Shown here: positions 17,079-24,813 of the stretch, in pieces | How the letters are laid out: each line of letters opens with the position of its first letter | Position numbering within the stretch: position 1 is the stretch's first letter | Origin: UBA3263 sp964586765 | GTDB taxonomy: Bacteria > Bacteroidota > Bacteroidia > Bacteroidales > Muribaculaceae | Assembly (NCBI GenBank): GCA_964586765.1 | Contig: CAZPHN010000004.1 | Coordinates: 39,366 to 103,365 of the forward strand | DNA length: 64,000 nt | Direction: 5' to 3' | The notes under the pieces: generated by a model | Told to the model about the DNA's origin: nothing | What the model saw: only the letters and a program-made list of their open reading frames with translations | Databases searched by the model: none | Made by a program: the position numbers and the translations under genes

Positions 17079-18260
17079 TTATTCGCGGCGACGGATGGTC
17101 AGGGGGTGGGCACCTTCGGGTAGCGGTCCGTCAATGACCAGCGCGAGATAGCCACCACCGCCGGCTCCGCTCAGTTTATGGGCAAGCGAGAGTGGAGCGT
17201 ATTTGTCGATGTATTCCTGTAAGCCGTCGGCAATCATTGCCGGGAACATGGAAATCTGAGCGGCAAATGAGTCGGCAAACGCGCGTGCGAAGTTGCCGAG
17301 GTCACGACGCATGATTGCGTCCCAGCAGCGGTCAGCCGCTTCTGCCAATGCCTCAACTTTTTCGGGGTTGATATCTTTGCCTTCAACCACCGAATAACCC
17401 GGACGACGCGGGAATGTCGGAACCAGACAAAGGTGCTGTTCAAGCCACTGTAGGGTTTCTTCATCATGGCAAGACTCGATTTTCGAGGGCCAGTAGGTGT
17501 TGTCGTAGAAATGACGGTTGAGACCGCTCATGCAGATACCTATCGAGTCCTGTGCGCCGCTAATGTGACCTTTGTCCTGTTCCGGGTCATTTTCAAAGCA
17601 GAACAAAAGGCGTGCAAGCATTTCTTCGTTACCGGCGGGCAGTTCGTAAGGCCATATTTTACGTGCGGCATTGCGGGTTGACGTCGACATGCCGGCGCGT
17701 TCCATAAATTCTTCAGTCGGTTCAAGTGATATGGTCAAAGCCCATCCGGGATGATGGCAGGAAACGTATGGCTGGTCAATCCATGTGCCGGCAAGGTCAA
17801 GTCGATAGGGAAGCCCGCAGCGGTTCGCTGTACGCAATGCGGTGGTTGAACGTGCATCAAGTCCTTCGTCGGGTATGCGTTGCAACTCTACGTATTCAAT
17901 TCCGCGCTCTTCAAAGAATTTTCGCTTTATGTCTGAGCCTCCATCTGTGTTTACTACGAAAACGTCGGGCTGAACTTTGTCAATGGTCTCGACAAAGTCC
18001 ATCATGCCGGAACCGCTGTTGATGTAGGCATCTGTTACATATCGGATAGCCTTGACCATATAGAGTCGCTCGCGTTCGCTGTAAACCGTGCGTCTATGTT
18101 TCAACTCCTGAATGGTAGAGTCAGAACCTATTCCTACATAGAGGTCGCCATAAGCCGATGCCGCTTTAAAGAAAGCCACATGACCTGAATGGAGCATATC
18201 GTAACAGCCGCTGACAAAAACTTTCTTGCGGGCTGAGGTGGTGTTATTTTCCTGTTGCAT
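17079..18260 (-). CDS. Fusion of cytidylyltransferase-like and GHMP sugar kinase-like domains
   Basis: A 393-residue two-domain protein. Residues about 10-145 form a nucleotidyltransferase with the HxGH motif (GCYDMLHSGHVAFFKAA) and the downstream EERGIEYVELQRIPDEGLDARSTT segment. Residues about 150-393 look like a GHMP kinase of the fucokinase/heptose kinase type: PYRLDLAGTWIDQPYV at the start and HKLSGAGGGGYLALV at the end. The middle ATP-loop is unusual (SGAQDSIGICMSGL rather than PxxxGLGSSA), so kinase activity is uncertain. The stop-start overlap of 17 bases with a FucP-like importer suggests salvage of an imported sugar: phosphorylation, then activation to a nucleotide sugar, as Fkp does for fucose with other domains. 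Sugar and nucleotide are unknown. Confidence 0.8.
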   Translation of the reverse strand: MQQENNTTSARKKVFVSGCYDMLHSGHVAFFKAASAYGDLYVGIGSDSTIQELKHRRTVYSERERLYMVKAIRYVTDAYINSGSGMMDFVETIDKVQPDVFVVNTDGGSDIKRKFFEERGIEYVELQRIPDEGLDARSTTALRTANRCGLPYRLDLAGTWIDQPYVSCHHPGWALTISLEPTEEFMERAGMSTSTRNAARKIWPYELPAGNEEMLARLLFCFENDPEQDKGHISGAQDSIGICMSGLNRHFYDNTYWPSKIESCHDEETLQWLEQHLCLVPTFPRRPGYSVVEGKDINPEKVEALAEAADRCWDAIMRRDLGNFARAFADSFAAQISMFPAMIADGLQEYIDKYAPLSLAHKLSGAGGGGYLALVIDGPLPEGAHPLTIRRRE

Positions 18261-19515
18261 TTTGAGTGCTTGCGCTGACAGCGTAGATTAAAATGATTAT
18301 AAAACAGATAAGAGGAACGAGGAAAGAAAGCGAAATGGAGTGGCTCATATCGCTGACGTAAGCCTGAACGGGCGTAATAAGCGCGCCGCCTAATATCGCC
18401 ATGATTAGACCTGATGCACCGAGTTTCGCATCGGAAGGCGAAAGCGCGTCGAGTGCTATTCCGTAGATAGTCGGGAACATGAGGCTCATGCACGCGCTGA
18501 TGGATATAAGTGCGGCGATGGCTATTACACCATTACCGAAAGTCACGATGGAGGTAAACACGATGGCGGCGAGGGCTGCACCTACCATGAGTCGTGACGG
18601 TTGGAACCGTTTCATCAGTGCAGTAAAGATGAAGCGGAATGCTGTAAACGCAAGTATGGAGTAGAGGAATATGTCAGATGCGGCAGCTTCACGGCAATCC
18701 GTTTCTGCCATGACTAAACGGATGGTAAATGACCATACGCCTGTTTGCGCTCCGACATAGAAGAATTGAGCGATTACACCGTTGCGATAACGCGGAGTGT
18801 GCCAGAACCGGCTGAGAATTGAACCTGCTGCTGGTGTATGTGAGCCGGTTTCCTCCGCATCCTTAATCATAGGCATCCTTACAAACCTGATAATAACCAT
18901 CAGGGCAAGCAGGACAATGCCTATAAGCATGTATGTGCCGGAAATCGCGCTCAGTTCATGTTGCTGTATGGCTTGCAGAGCTTCGCGCGGCATTTCTGCG
19001 CGTGCCGCCGCATCGGCATCCTGAAGTTCGCCGAGAATGAACATACGGCTGAGGAGAATACCGATTATCGCGCCGAGTGGATTCAGGGTTTGCGCTATAT
19101 TAAGGCGACGGGTAGCTGATTCGTGCGGACCCATGGCAAGGATATACGGGTTTGCCGTGGTTTCGAGAATAGCACATCCACACGCCATAATATATATGGC
19201 GAAGAGGAAGAACGGATAGCTTGCGGTAATTCCGGCAGGATAAAAGAGCATGGTGCCGATTGCGTAGACAAGTAATCCGAGCAATATGCCGCTTTTATAT
19301 GAGTATTTGCGAATAAAGAGGGCGGCAGGAAGCGCGATGCAGAAATATGCTCCATAAAAAGCAAACTGCACGAGCGAGGTCTGCAGGTCGCTCATCGACA
19401 TAATGCGTTTGAAAGCAGCCAGCAGTGTGTCATTCATGTTGTTGGCTATACCCCATAGCAAGAAAAGCAGGGAGACAAGCGCAAACGGTAGTCCGTATTT
19501 TTTGATTGTAGACAT
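18244..19515 (-). CDS. FucP-like MFS sugar:proton symporter
   Basis: A 423-residue, roughly twelve-helix MFS protein of the fucose permease/glucose-galactose transporter group. FLLWGIANNMNDTLL carries the aspartate equivalent to E. coli FucP Asp46, and AILETTANPYI carries the glutamate equivalent to Glu135; both are needed for proton-coupled uptake in FucP. The gene overlaps the start of the nucleotidyltransferase/GHMP fusion by 17 bases and is the first of this two-gene unit. The transported sugar is probably a fucose- or hexose-like sugar but cannot be fixed from sequence. A terminator for the tRNA lies directly upstream. Confidence 0.85.
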   Translation of the reverse strand: MSTIKKYGLPFALVSLLFLLWGIANNMNDTLLAAFKRIMSMSDLQTSLVQFAFYGAYFCIALPAALFIRKYSYKSGILLGLLVYAIGTMLFYPAGITASYPFFLFAIYIMACGCAILETTANPYILAMGPHESATRRLNIAQTLNPLGAIIGILLSRMFILGELQDADAAARAEMPREALQAIQQHELSAISGTYMLIGIVLLALMVIIRFVRMPMIKDAEETGSHTPAAGSILSRFWHTPRYRNGVIAQFFYVGAQTGVWSFTIRLVMAETDCREAAASDIFLYSILAFTAFRFIFTALMKRFQPSRLMVGAALAAIVFTSIVTFGNGVIAIAALISISACMSLMFPTIYGIALDALSPSDAKLGASGLIMAILGGALITPVQAYVSDMSHSISLSFLVPLICFIIILIYAVSASTQNATGK

Positions 19516-19531
19516 AATGTGATTTAAGGAG

Positions 19532-19567
19532 AAAAGCGGATAGTCTCCTTTTGACTATCCGCTTTTT
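19532..19567 (-). terminator. Terminator of tRNA-Glu (bidirectional form)
   Basis: AAAAGCGGATAGTC (19532-19545) pairs with GACTATCCGCTTTT (19553-19566); on the minus strand the stem ends in T-rich sequence. It follows the tRNA gene and precedes the sugar importer. Confidence 0.8.
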
Positions 19568-19574
19568 GGTTTAG

Positions 19575-19647
19575 TAGCGAATCCGGGACTCGAACCCGGG
19601 TTTCCGCCGTGAGAGGGCGGCGTGCTAGACCACTACACTAAATCGCC
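19575..19647 (-). tRNA. tRNA-Glu (anticodon CTC)
   Basis: A 73-base cloverleaf on the minus strand: acceptor GGCGATT/ATTCGCT (one T-T mismatch and one wobble), D-arm GTGT...GCAC, anticodon stem CCGCC/GGCGG around loop CTCTCAC (anticodon CTC, reading GAG), T-arm CCGGG/CCCGG around TTCGAGT. Discriminator A; CCA is not encoded. Confidence 0.93.
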
Positions 19648-19664
19648 ATCGATTTTGAACGGTG

Positions 19665-19695
19665 CAAAGTTACGACAAATATTTGACCCGTGCAA
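19665..19695 (-). promoter_or_regulatory. Promoter of tRNA-Glu
   Basis: Minus strand TTG (19695-19693), 20 bases, TAACTTTG (19672-19665): full match to the Bacteroidales housekeeping consensus, about 18 bases before the tRNA. Confidence 0.8.
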
Positions 19696-19720
19696 ATTTT
19701 TGCGTAAAAATTTTCAAAAA

Positions 19721-21040
19721 TTAGTCGCGTTGGAAAATATCGCGGGTATAAACCTTTGACCGTACATCGTCAAGACACGTATCATAACGGTTGGCAAGAA
19801 TAGCTTTGCTTTCCTGCTTGAAACGCGCAAGGTCGTTTACAACCTCAGAGCCGAAGAAAGTAGTTCCGTCTTGTAGGGTAGGCTCATAAATAATTACTTT
19901 TGCGCCTTTGGCTTTGATGCGCTTCATCACACCCTGAATTGATGACTGACGGAAATTGTCGGAATTCGATTTCATGGTCAGACGGTAAACGCCTATGGTT
20001 ACCTGCTCTTCCGGTGCCGCACCGTAGGTGTTGGCGGTGGAGTAGTCATAGTAGCCTGCCATACGTAGGACCTGATCGGCAATAAAGTCTTTGCGTGTGC
20101 GGTTGCTCTCCACGATGGCTGTCATCATGTTCTGAGGCACTTCTGCATAGTTGGCAAGCAGCTGCTTGGTATCTTTGGGCAGACAGTAACCGCCGTAACC
20201 GAATGAGGGGTTGTTGTAGTGCGAGCCGATGCGCGGGTCAAGTCCCACTCCGCGGATAATCGACTGCGAATCCAGTCCCTTGAGCTCTGCATATGTGTCA
20301 AGCTCGTTAAAGTAGCTTACACGCAGTGCCAGATAGGTGTTTGCAAAAAGCTTTACCGCTTCCGCTTCTTTCATACCCATGTAAAGGGTGTCGATATCCG
20401 TTTTGAGAGCTCCCTGCTGAAGGAGCGCGGCGAAGGTTTCTGCCGCCTTGGTGATATGATCGGCGGAGGTCAGTTTGCGGATAGCTTCGTTTTCAGCTTC
20501 ATAGCGCGGGTCGGCAATGATTTTCGGCAGACCGGCAATAATTCGGCTGGGGTAAAGATTGTCATACAGAGCTTTGCTCTCGCGCAAAAATTCCGGGAAG
20601 AAAAGCAGATTGAACACTTCCGCTCCCTTTTGGGCATATTTTAAATAGAGTGAGCGGCAGTAACCTACGGGTATGGTCGATTTGATAACCATGACGGCTG
20701 CAGGGTTGACGCTGCGAACCAAATCGATTACATCCTCAATATGGTGGGTGTCAAAGCTATTGGTCTGCGAATCATAGTTGGTTGGGGCGGCGATAACCAC
20801 GAAATCGGCGTCGCGATATGCTGCTGCGCCGTCAAGAGTCGCAGTCAGGTCAAGTTCCTTTTCGGCGAAATATTTTTCGATATATTCATCCTGAATGGGA
20901 GACTCGCGACGGTTGATTTTCTCAACCTTTTCGGGTATGACGTCAACTGCAGTGACATGATTATGCTGCGCGAGCAGTGTAGCAATGCTCAATCCGACGT
21001 AACCTGTTCCGGCAACGGCAATATTATACTTTTCTTTCAT
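19721..21040 (-). CDS. ugd: UDP-glucose/nucleotide-sugar 6-dehydrogenase
   Basis: The 439-residue product opens with the NAD-binding Rossmann motif AVAGTGYVGLSIATLLA and contains the catalytic-cysteine motif FGYGGYCLPKDTKQL, plus the FFPEFLRESKALYDNLYPSRIIAG substrate loop. This is the UDP-glucose/UDP-ManNAc dehydrogenase family; the sequence is closest in style to UDP-glucose 6-dehydrogenase, which makes UDP-glucuronate for surface polysaccharides. It is a single gene with its own promoter, which overlaps the end of the flavodiiron gene. Other nucleotide-sugar dehydrogenases share the same motifs, so the exact substrate is not certain. Confidence 0.87.
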   Translation of the reverse strand: MKEKYNIAVAGTGYVGLSIATLLAQHNHVTAVDVIPEKVEKINRRESPIQDEYIEKYFAEKELDLTATLDGAAAYRDADFVVIAAPTNYDSQTNSFDTHHIEDVIDLVRSVNPAAVMVIKSTIPVGYCRSLYLKYAQKGAEVFNLLFFPEFLRESKALYDNLYPSRIIAGLPKIIADPRYEAENEAIRKLTSADHITKAAETFAALLQQGALKTDIDTLYMGMKEAEAVKLFANTYLALRVSYFNELDTYAELKGLDSQSIIRGVGLDPRIGSHYNNPSFGYGGYCLPKDTKQLLANYAEVPQNMMTAIVESNRTRKDFIADQVLRMAGYYDYSTANTYGAAPEEQVTIGVYRLTMKSNSDNFRQSSIQGVMKRIKAKGAKVIIYEPTLQDGTTFFGSEVVNDLARFKQESKAILANRYDTCLDDVRSKVYTRDIFQRD

Positions 21041-21060
21041 AAATTTCGCGTTTATATGCG

Positions 21061-21092
21061 CAAAGATAAGAAAAAATCTTATTATTTAACAA
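21061..21092 (-). promoter_or_regulatory. Promoter of the nucleotide-sugar dehydrogenase gene
   Basis: Minus strand TTG (21092-21090), 21 bases, TATCTTTG (21068-21061). The -33 part lies inside the 3' end of the upstream flavodiiron gene. Confidence 0.7.
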
Positions 21093-22254
21093 TTTCGTTG
21101 CAGATTTCATCCAAAACCGGCATATCTGCCCGGTGGAGGCGGCTATGGAGCGTAAGGGTAGGGGATATGATTTCAACTCCGGGCAGCGACTGCAGTTCCG
21201 TTGACATTATGCGTGCCGCCTGCGGTGCCCACGACCCGTTCTCGACCAGCGCGATGCGGCGGTTTGCTAATTTTTTGCTGCAAATATGGTGAATGAACGT
21301 ATGCATGGCGGGAAAAATTCCACCGTCGTAGGTCACCGAGCAGAGAACCAATGACGACAATCGGAATGCCTCGCTCACGGCAAACGACACGTCGCGGCGT
21401 GTAAGGTCAAAAAGAACCACATCGCCGGCATCCGGTTTCGAGCGCAGCCGGTCGGCAATGCGACGCGCAGCCTCGGCGGTGCCGCCATAGATTGACGCAT
21501 ACGCAATAAGTACGCCCTTGGTTTCCGGTTCATATCCGCTCCATTTTTCATAAAGATTCCAGTAATGAGACAGGTTTGACGTAAGAATAGGTCCATGTAG
21601 CGGCGCAATTACGTCAAATTTCAGTCCTTGAATCTTTTTCATCAGCATTTTCACACTGTTGCCAAACCGTCCGACAATATTCGTATAATATCGGCGCGCT
21701 TCGGCATCCCATGCCACCTCTATTCCATCATCGCTCATGGCGAATGAACCGAACGCATCTGCCGAGAATAAAACTCCGTCGGTTTCATCATAAGTCAGCA
21801 TCACTTCGGGCCAGTGGACCATCGGGGCGGTTAGAAACCGGAGCGTAGTATGTCCGAGCGAGAGCGTGTCTCCATCAGCAACGGTGACAACCTTGCCGCT
21901 GAAGTCTACGTCCTCGAAATAGTCACCGAGCATTGACGCGCCTTTAGCAGTGCATATAATCTTTACTTCCGGGAACCGATTCATCAGGTGGGAGATGCTC
22001 CCTGAATGGTCCGGCTCCATGTGCTGTATAATAAGGTATTCGGGCGCGCGCCCTTCGGGCAGGGCATCAGCGAGGTTTGCAAGCCAGTCATCGGTGCGTC
22101 GAAGGTCTACGGCGTCAACTATGGCGATATGTTCGTCAATAATCAGATAAGAATTATACGAAATTCCGTTAGGAACGGGATATTGACCCTCAAAAAGGTC
22201 CAGATTATCATCATCTGCGCCTATAAAGCGAATGTTTTCTGCGAAATCTTTCAT
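21082..22254 (-). CDS. Flavodiiron protein (FprA/ROO family)
   Basis: A 390-residue A-type flavoprotein. The N-terminal metallo-beta-lactamase-like domain has the diiron ligand motif HMEPDHS, the later APMVHWPEVM and FSADAFGSF segments and APLHGPIL; the C-terminal part from VLIAYASIYGGTAEAARRIADRL is a flavodoxin-like FMN domain. Such proteins reduce oxygen or nitric oxide to protect anaerobes. No rubredoxin domain is fused and no rubredoxin gene is adjacent, so the electron donor lies elsewhere. It has a clear own promoter. Confidence 0.92.
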   Translation of the reverse strand: MKDFAENIRFIGADDDNLDLFEGQYPVPNGISYNSYLIIDEHIAIVDAVDLRRTDDWLANLADALPEGRAPEYLIIQHMEPDHSGSISHLMNRFPEVKIICTAKGASMLGDYFEDVDFSGKVVTVADGDTLSLGHTTLRFLTAPMVHWPEVMLTYDETDGVLFSADAFGSFAMSDDGIEVAWDAEARRYYTNIVGRFGNSVKMLMKKIQGLKFDVIAPLHGPILTSNLSHYWNLYEKWSGYEPETKGVLIAYASIYGGTAEAARRIADRLRSKPDAGDVVLFDLTRRDVSFAVSEAFRLSSLVLCSVTYDGGIFPAMHTFIHHICSKKLANRRIALVENGSWAPQAARIMSTELQSLPGVEIISPTLTLHSRLHRADMPVLDEICNEIVK

Positions 22255-22273
22255 GCTGTTTAATTTAGACGTG

Positions 22274-22305
22274 CAAAGTTACACAAAAAATATTGAAAGC
22301 CGCAA
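22274..22305 (-). promoter_or_regulatory. Promoter of the flavodiiron gene, overlapping a terminator
   Basis: Minus strand TTG (22305-22303), 21 bases, TAACTTTG (22281-22274), about 20 bases before the ATG. Its -33 element falls inside the stem of the porin terminator. Confidence 0.75.
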
Positions 22306-22331
22306 TCCTTTTTGGTCGGATAGCGGCTTTC
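22295..22331 (-). terminator. Terminator of the porin gene
   Basis: GAAAGCCGC (22295-22303) pairs with GCGGCTTTC (22323-22331), extended inside by ATCC/GGAT; followed on the minus strand by a T-rich run. Confidence 0.8.
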
Positions 22332-22350
22332 ATGGTCAGGCTGTGCTTTT

Positions 22351-23634
22351 TTAGAATGTCAGAGCGAGCTGCGCCTGTATGCGGTTGGAGTGGAGGGGTG
22401 ACCCTGCGAATGACTTGGTGTGACCGTAGTCATATTCGATGCCGGCTCTCACGAATCGGTTGACATTATAGAGAATATTGGCGGCAACATAATCGCCATA
22501 GCGGTACTGGTCAGGCTGAGCCACGGCGTTATCGCCAAGCCAGTTTGTGACGTGGCTGTAAACCACATTTGCAGAAACCTTGCTCGAGAAGTTGAAAGAG
22601 AGTCCGCCGGTAAGACCGAGCGTGCGCGCCATGGTCATCTCTCCGGCCTTGACAGATGGGGTAGCATCCAATCCGAGTCCGTTGTCATCCTGAATGTAGT
22701 CGGCAATACCGCGACCGTAGGCGGCATTATAAGTAAATGAAACCGGTCCGGCGATGTTGGTGATACCGGAAAGCTGTACGCCGAGACCTACAAGCGTTGA
22801 ATTATGACCGGCGTCCAAGTTGCGGTACTGCATGGGGCGAACCAGACCTGACAGACGCACGTGGTCGTTGCCGCCGTTATAGCCGTACTGTACGTAAAGA
22901 GGTACAGCCGGTATGCGCTGGCTTACATAGTCTGTGCTGCCGGTCGAAGTGGTGAAATCGGCGGTCGGGGCATCAATACCTATCGCTCCGCTGAATCCGC
23001 GACCGAAGTTCTGTGTCCAATAGGCGGTAAAGAGTGTTACCGAAGGATATCCGTTAGGACCTTCGTTATCGATGGTGAAGGGCATTGCGTCGCCGTCGGT
23101 AAACGAACTATTGGTATAACCGGCGGTCAATCCGCGATATTTTGCATAGAGATGAGAAACCTCAAAATCGCCTCCTGATGAGAAGTCGCCTTTAAAATAA
23201 AGACCTAACTGATTGTGGGTGTTAGGCATCGCAACAAAGTTCAAGTTGATTGACGATGACTGCCAAGCAAACCCTACCGAGCTGCCGTTGCCGGGAGTGC
23301 GCGGCGTCATTGATGATGGAGTGAAATTAAGGGTAGACGGCATATTGTCGCCCCAGTTATAGACGGCTTCGCCAAGAAATTGCGCACCGATACCTAAGTA
23401 AAACTGCTTTTCTCTACCTACAATGGCAAATCGAGGCAGATTTGAGTCATTAGGAGTGGAAGGGGCGTTCGCCCTGAAGGCTTTTTCAACATTACCCACT
23501 GAGTCTGCTTTTTCGTTTACAACGATTGTTGTGATGCCTTTTTCAACGTGACGCCCGTTACGCGGGGCGGCTACGGCTGTGAAGGTCGTTGTGAGACCGG
23601 CAAGTGCGGTCATCAGGAGGATTTTCTTGTCCAT
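22351..23634 (-). CDS. Outer-membrane porin-like beta-barrel protein
   Basis: A 427-residue secreted protein beginning MDKKILLMTALAGLTTTFTAVAAP (signal peptide), with a linker to about residue 65 and then alternating strands typical of a 16-18-strand porin (FYLGIGAQFLGEAVYNWG..., AGIEYDYGHTKSF...), ending in the aromatic C-terminal strand IQAQLALTF that the BAM complex recognises. It resembles DcaP-type porins. The open frame extends 16 codons upstream, but the methionine before the signal peptide is chosen. It diverges from the glutaminase gene; substrate unknown. Confidence 0.75.
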   Translation of the reverse strand: MDKKILLMTALAGLTTTFTAVAAPRNGRHVEKGITTIVVNEKADSVGNVEKAFRANAPSTPNDSNLPRFAIVGREKQFYLGIGAQFLGEAVYNWGDNMPSTLNFTPSSMTPRTPGNGSSVGFAWQSSSINLNFVAMPNTHNQLGLYFKGDFSSGGDFEVSHLYAKYRGLTAGYTNSSFTDGDAMPFTIDNEGPNGYPSVTLFTAYWTQNFGRGFSGAIGIDAPTADFTTSTGSTDYVSQRIPAVPLYVQYGYNGGNDHVRLSGLVRPMQYRNLDAGHNSTLVGLGVQLSGITNIAGPVSFTYNAAYGRGIADYIQDDNGLGLDATPSVKAGEMTMARTLGLTGGLSFNFSSKVSANVVYSHVTNWLGDNAVAQPDQYRYGDYVAANILYNVNRFVRAGIEYDYGHTKSFAGSPLHSNRIQAQLALTF

Positions 23635-23799
23635 AATAATTAAATAACGTGTGTTTTTTATAGTTTTTTCTATTATATACAATTAAGGAGGCTGTTTTGT
23701 TAGAAAAATGCCTTTTTTGAACTTTATATATTCCAGAGCGTTTTATTTACAAACACACGAAAATAACACTATTTAAAACATACAAAACTCATAACCAAA

Positions 23800-24768
23800 A
23801 TGGACAAAGTAATTACACACAGCCAAATTAAGGATGCTGTGCAGCAAGCTTACGAAGAATGTAAGGATATTACCGGCGGTCACAACGCCGACTACATTCC
23901 CTTCCTTGCTAACATTGACCCGAATCTTTTCGGTCTGAGTGTTACACTCCCTGACGGTACCATCTTCAACGTTGGCGATACCTCATATAAGTTCGGTATC
24001 GAGTCCGTATCGAAGGTGCTTACCGCAATTCTTGTACTCAAGCAGTTTGGTGCTGACGCAGTGCTGAAACAGATTGGTGCAGACGCAACCGGTCTGCCGT
24101 TCAACTCAATTTTCGCAATACTACTTGAAAATGACCATCCTTCAACCCCGCTGGTAAATGCCGGTGCGATTACCGCCTGCTCTATGGTCGAGCCTAAGGG
24201 TGATTCATGGGGCAAGTGGGAAGCGATTATCAACAATATCGCTGACCTTTGCGGCTCTGAGGCTCAGGTTCTTGATGAACTTTACAAGTCTGAGAGCGAA
24301 ACCAACTTCAACAACCGCGCCATTGCATGGCTGCTTAAGAACTATAACCGTATCTACGATGATGTTCCCATGAGCCTTGACCTTTATACACGTCAGTGTT
24401 CAGTAGGTATTACTGCAGAGCAGCTTTCAATCTGTGCCGCTACCATTGCTAACGGCGGACTCAACCCTGTGACTAAAAAGCAGATTTTTGACCCTGAACT
24501 GGCTCCTAAAATCACCACTCTGATTTCTTCGGTAGGCTTTTATCAGAACACCGGTGACTGGCTTTATACTTCCGGTATTCCCGCAAAGAGCGGCGTAGGC
24601 GGCGGTGTGCTCGGTGTAATGCCCGGTGTGATGGGTATTGCCGCATTTGCTCCCCCCTTGGATGTAGCCGGTAACTCGGTTAAGGCTCAGGCTGCGGTCA
24701 AGTCTGTAATGAAAACCCTCGGTCTGGGTGTGTTCAACGGTGACCGCGTAACCGTCCAGAAGGATTAA
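23800..24768 (+). CDS. glsA: Glutaminase A
   Basis: A 322-residue serine-dependent glutaminase of the beta-lactamase-like fold, converting glutamine to glutamate and ammonia. The catalytic Ser-x-x-Lys is in FGIESVSKVLTAI, VNAGAI follows near residue 122, and IPAKSGVGGGVLGVMPG is the conserved C-terminal glycine segment. Family length is about 310, so it is complete. It is followed after 45 bases by an MFS carrier and then an L-asparaginase, a set suggesting use of amide amino acids or ammonia-based acid resistance. No TAnnTTTG promoter is visible in the 165 bases upstream, so another sigma factor or an activator may control it. Confidence 0.93.
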   Translation: MDKVITHSQIKDAVQQAYEECKDITGGHNADYIPFLANIDPNLFGLSVTLPDGTIFNVGDTSYKFGIESVSKVLTAILVLKQFGADAVLKQIGADATGLPFNSIFAILLENDHPSTPLVNAGAITACSMVEPKGDSWGKWEAIINNIADLCGSEAQVLDELYKSESETNFNNRAIAWLLKNYNRIYDDVPMSLDLYTRQCSVGITAEQLSICAATIANGGLNPVTKKQIFDPELAPKITTLISSVGFYQNTGDWLYTSGIPAKSGVGGGVLGVMPGVMGIAAFAPPLDVAGNSVKAQAAVKSVMKTLGLGVFNGDRVTVQKD

Positions 24769-24813
24769 TCTAATATAACACAAAAAAACACTCACTTTTA
24801 AAACTTTTCAACT

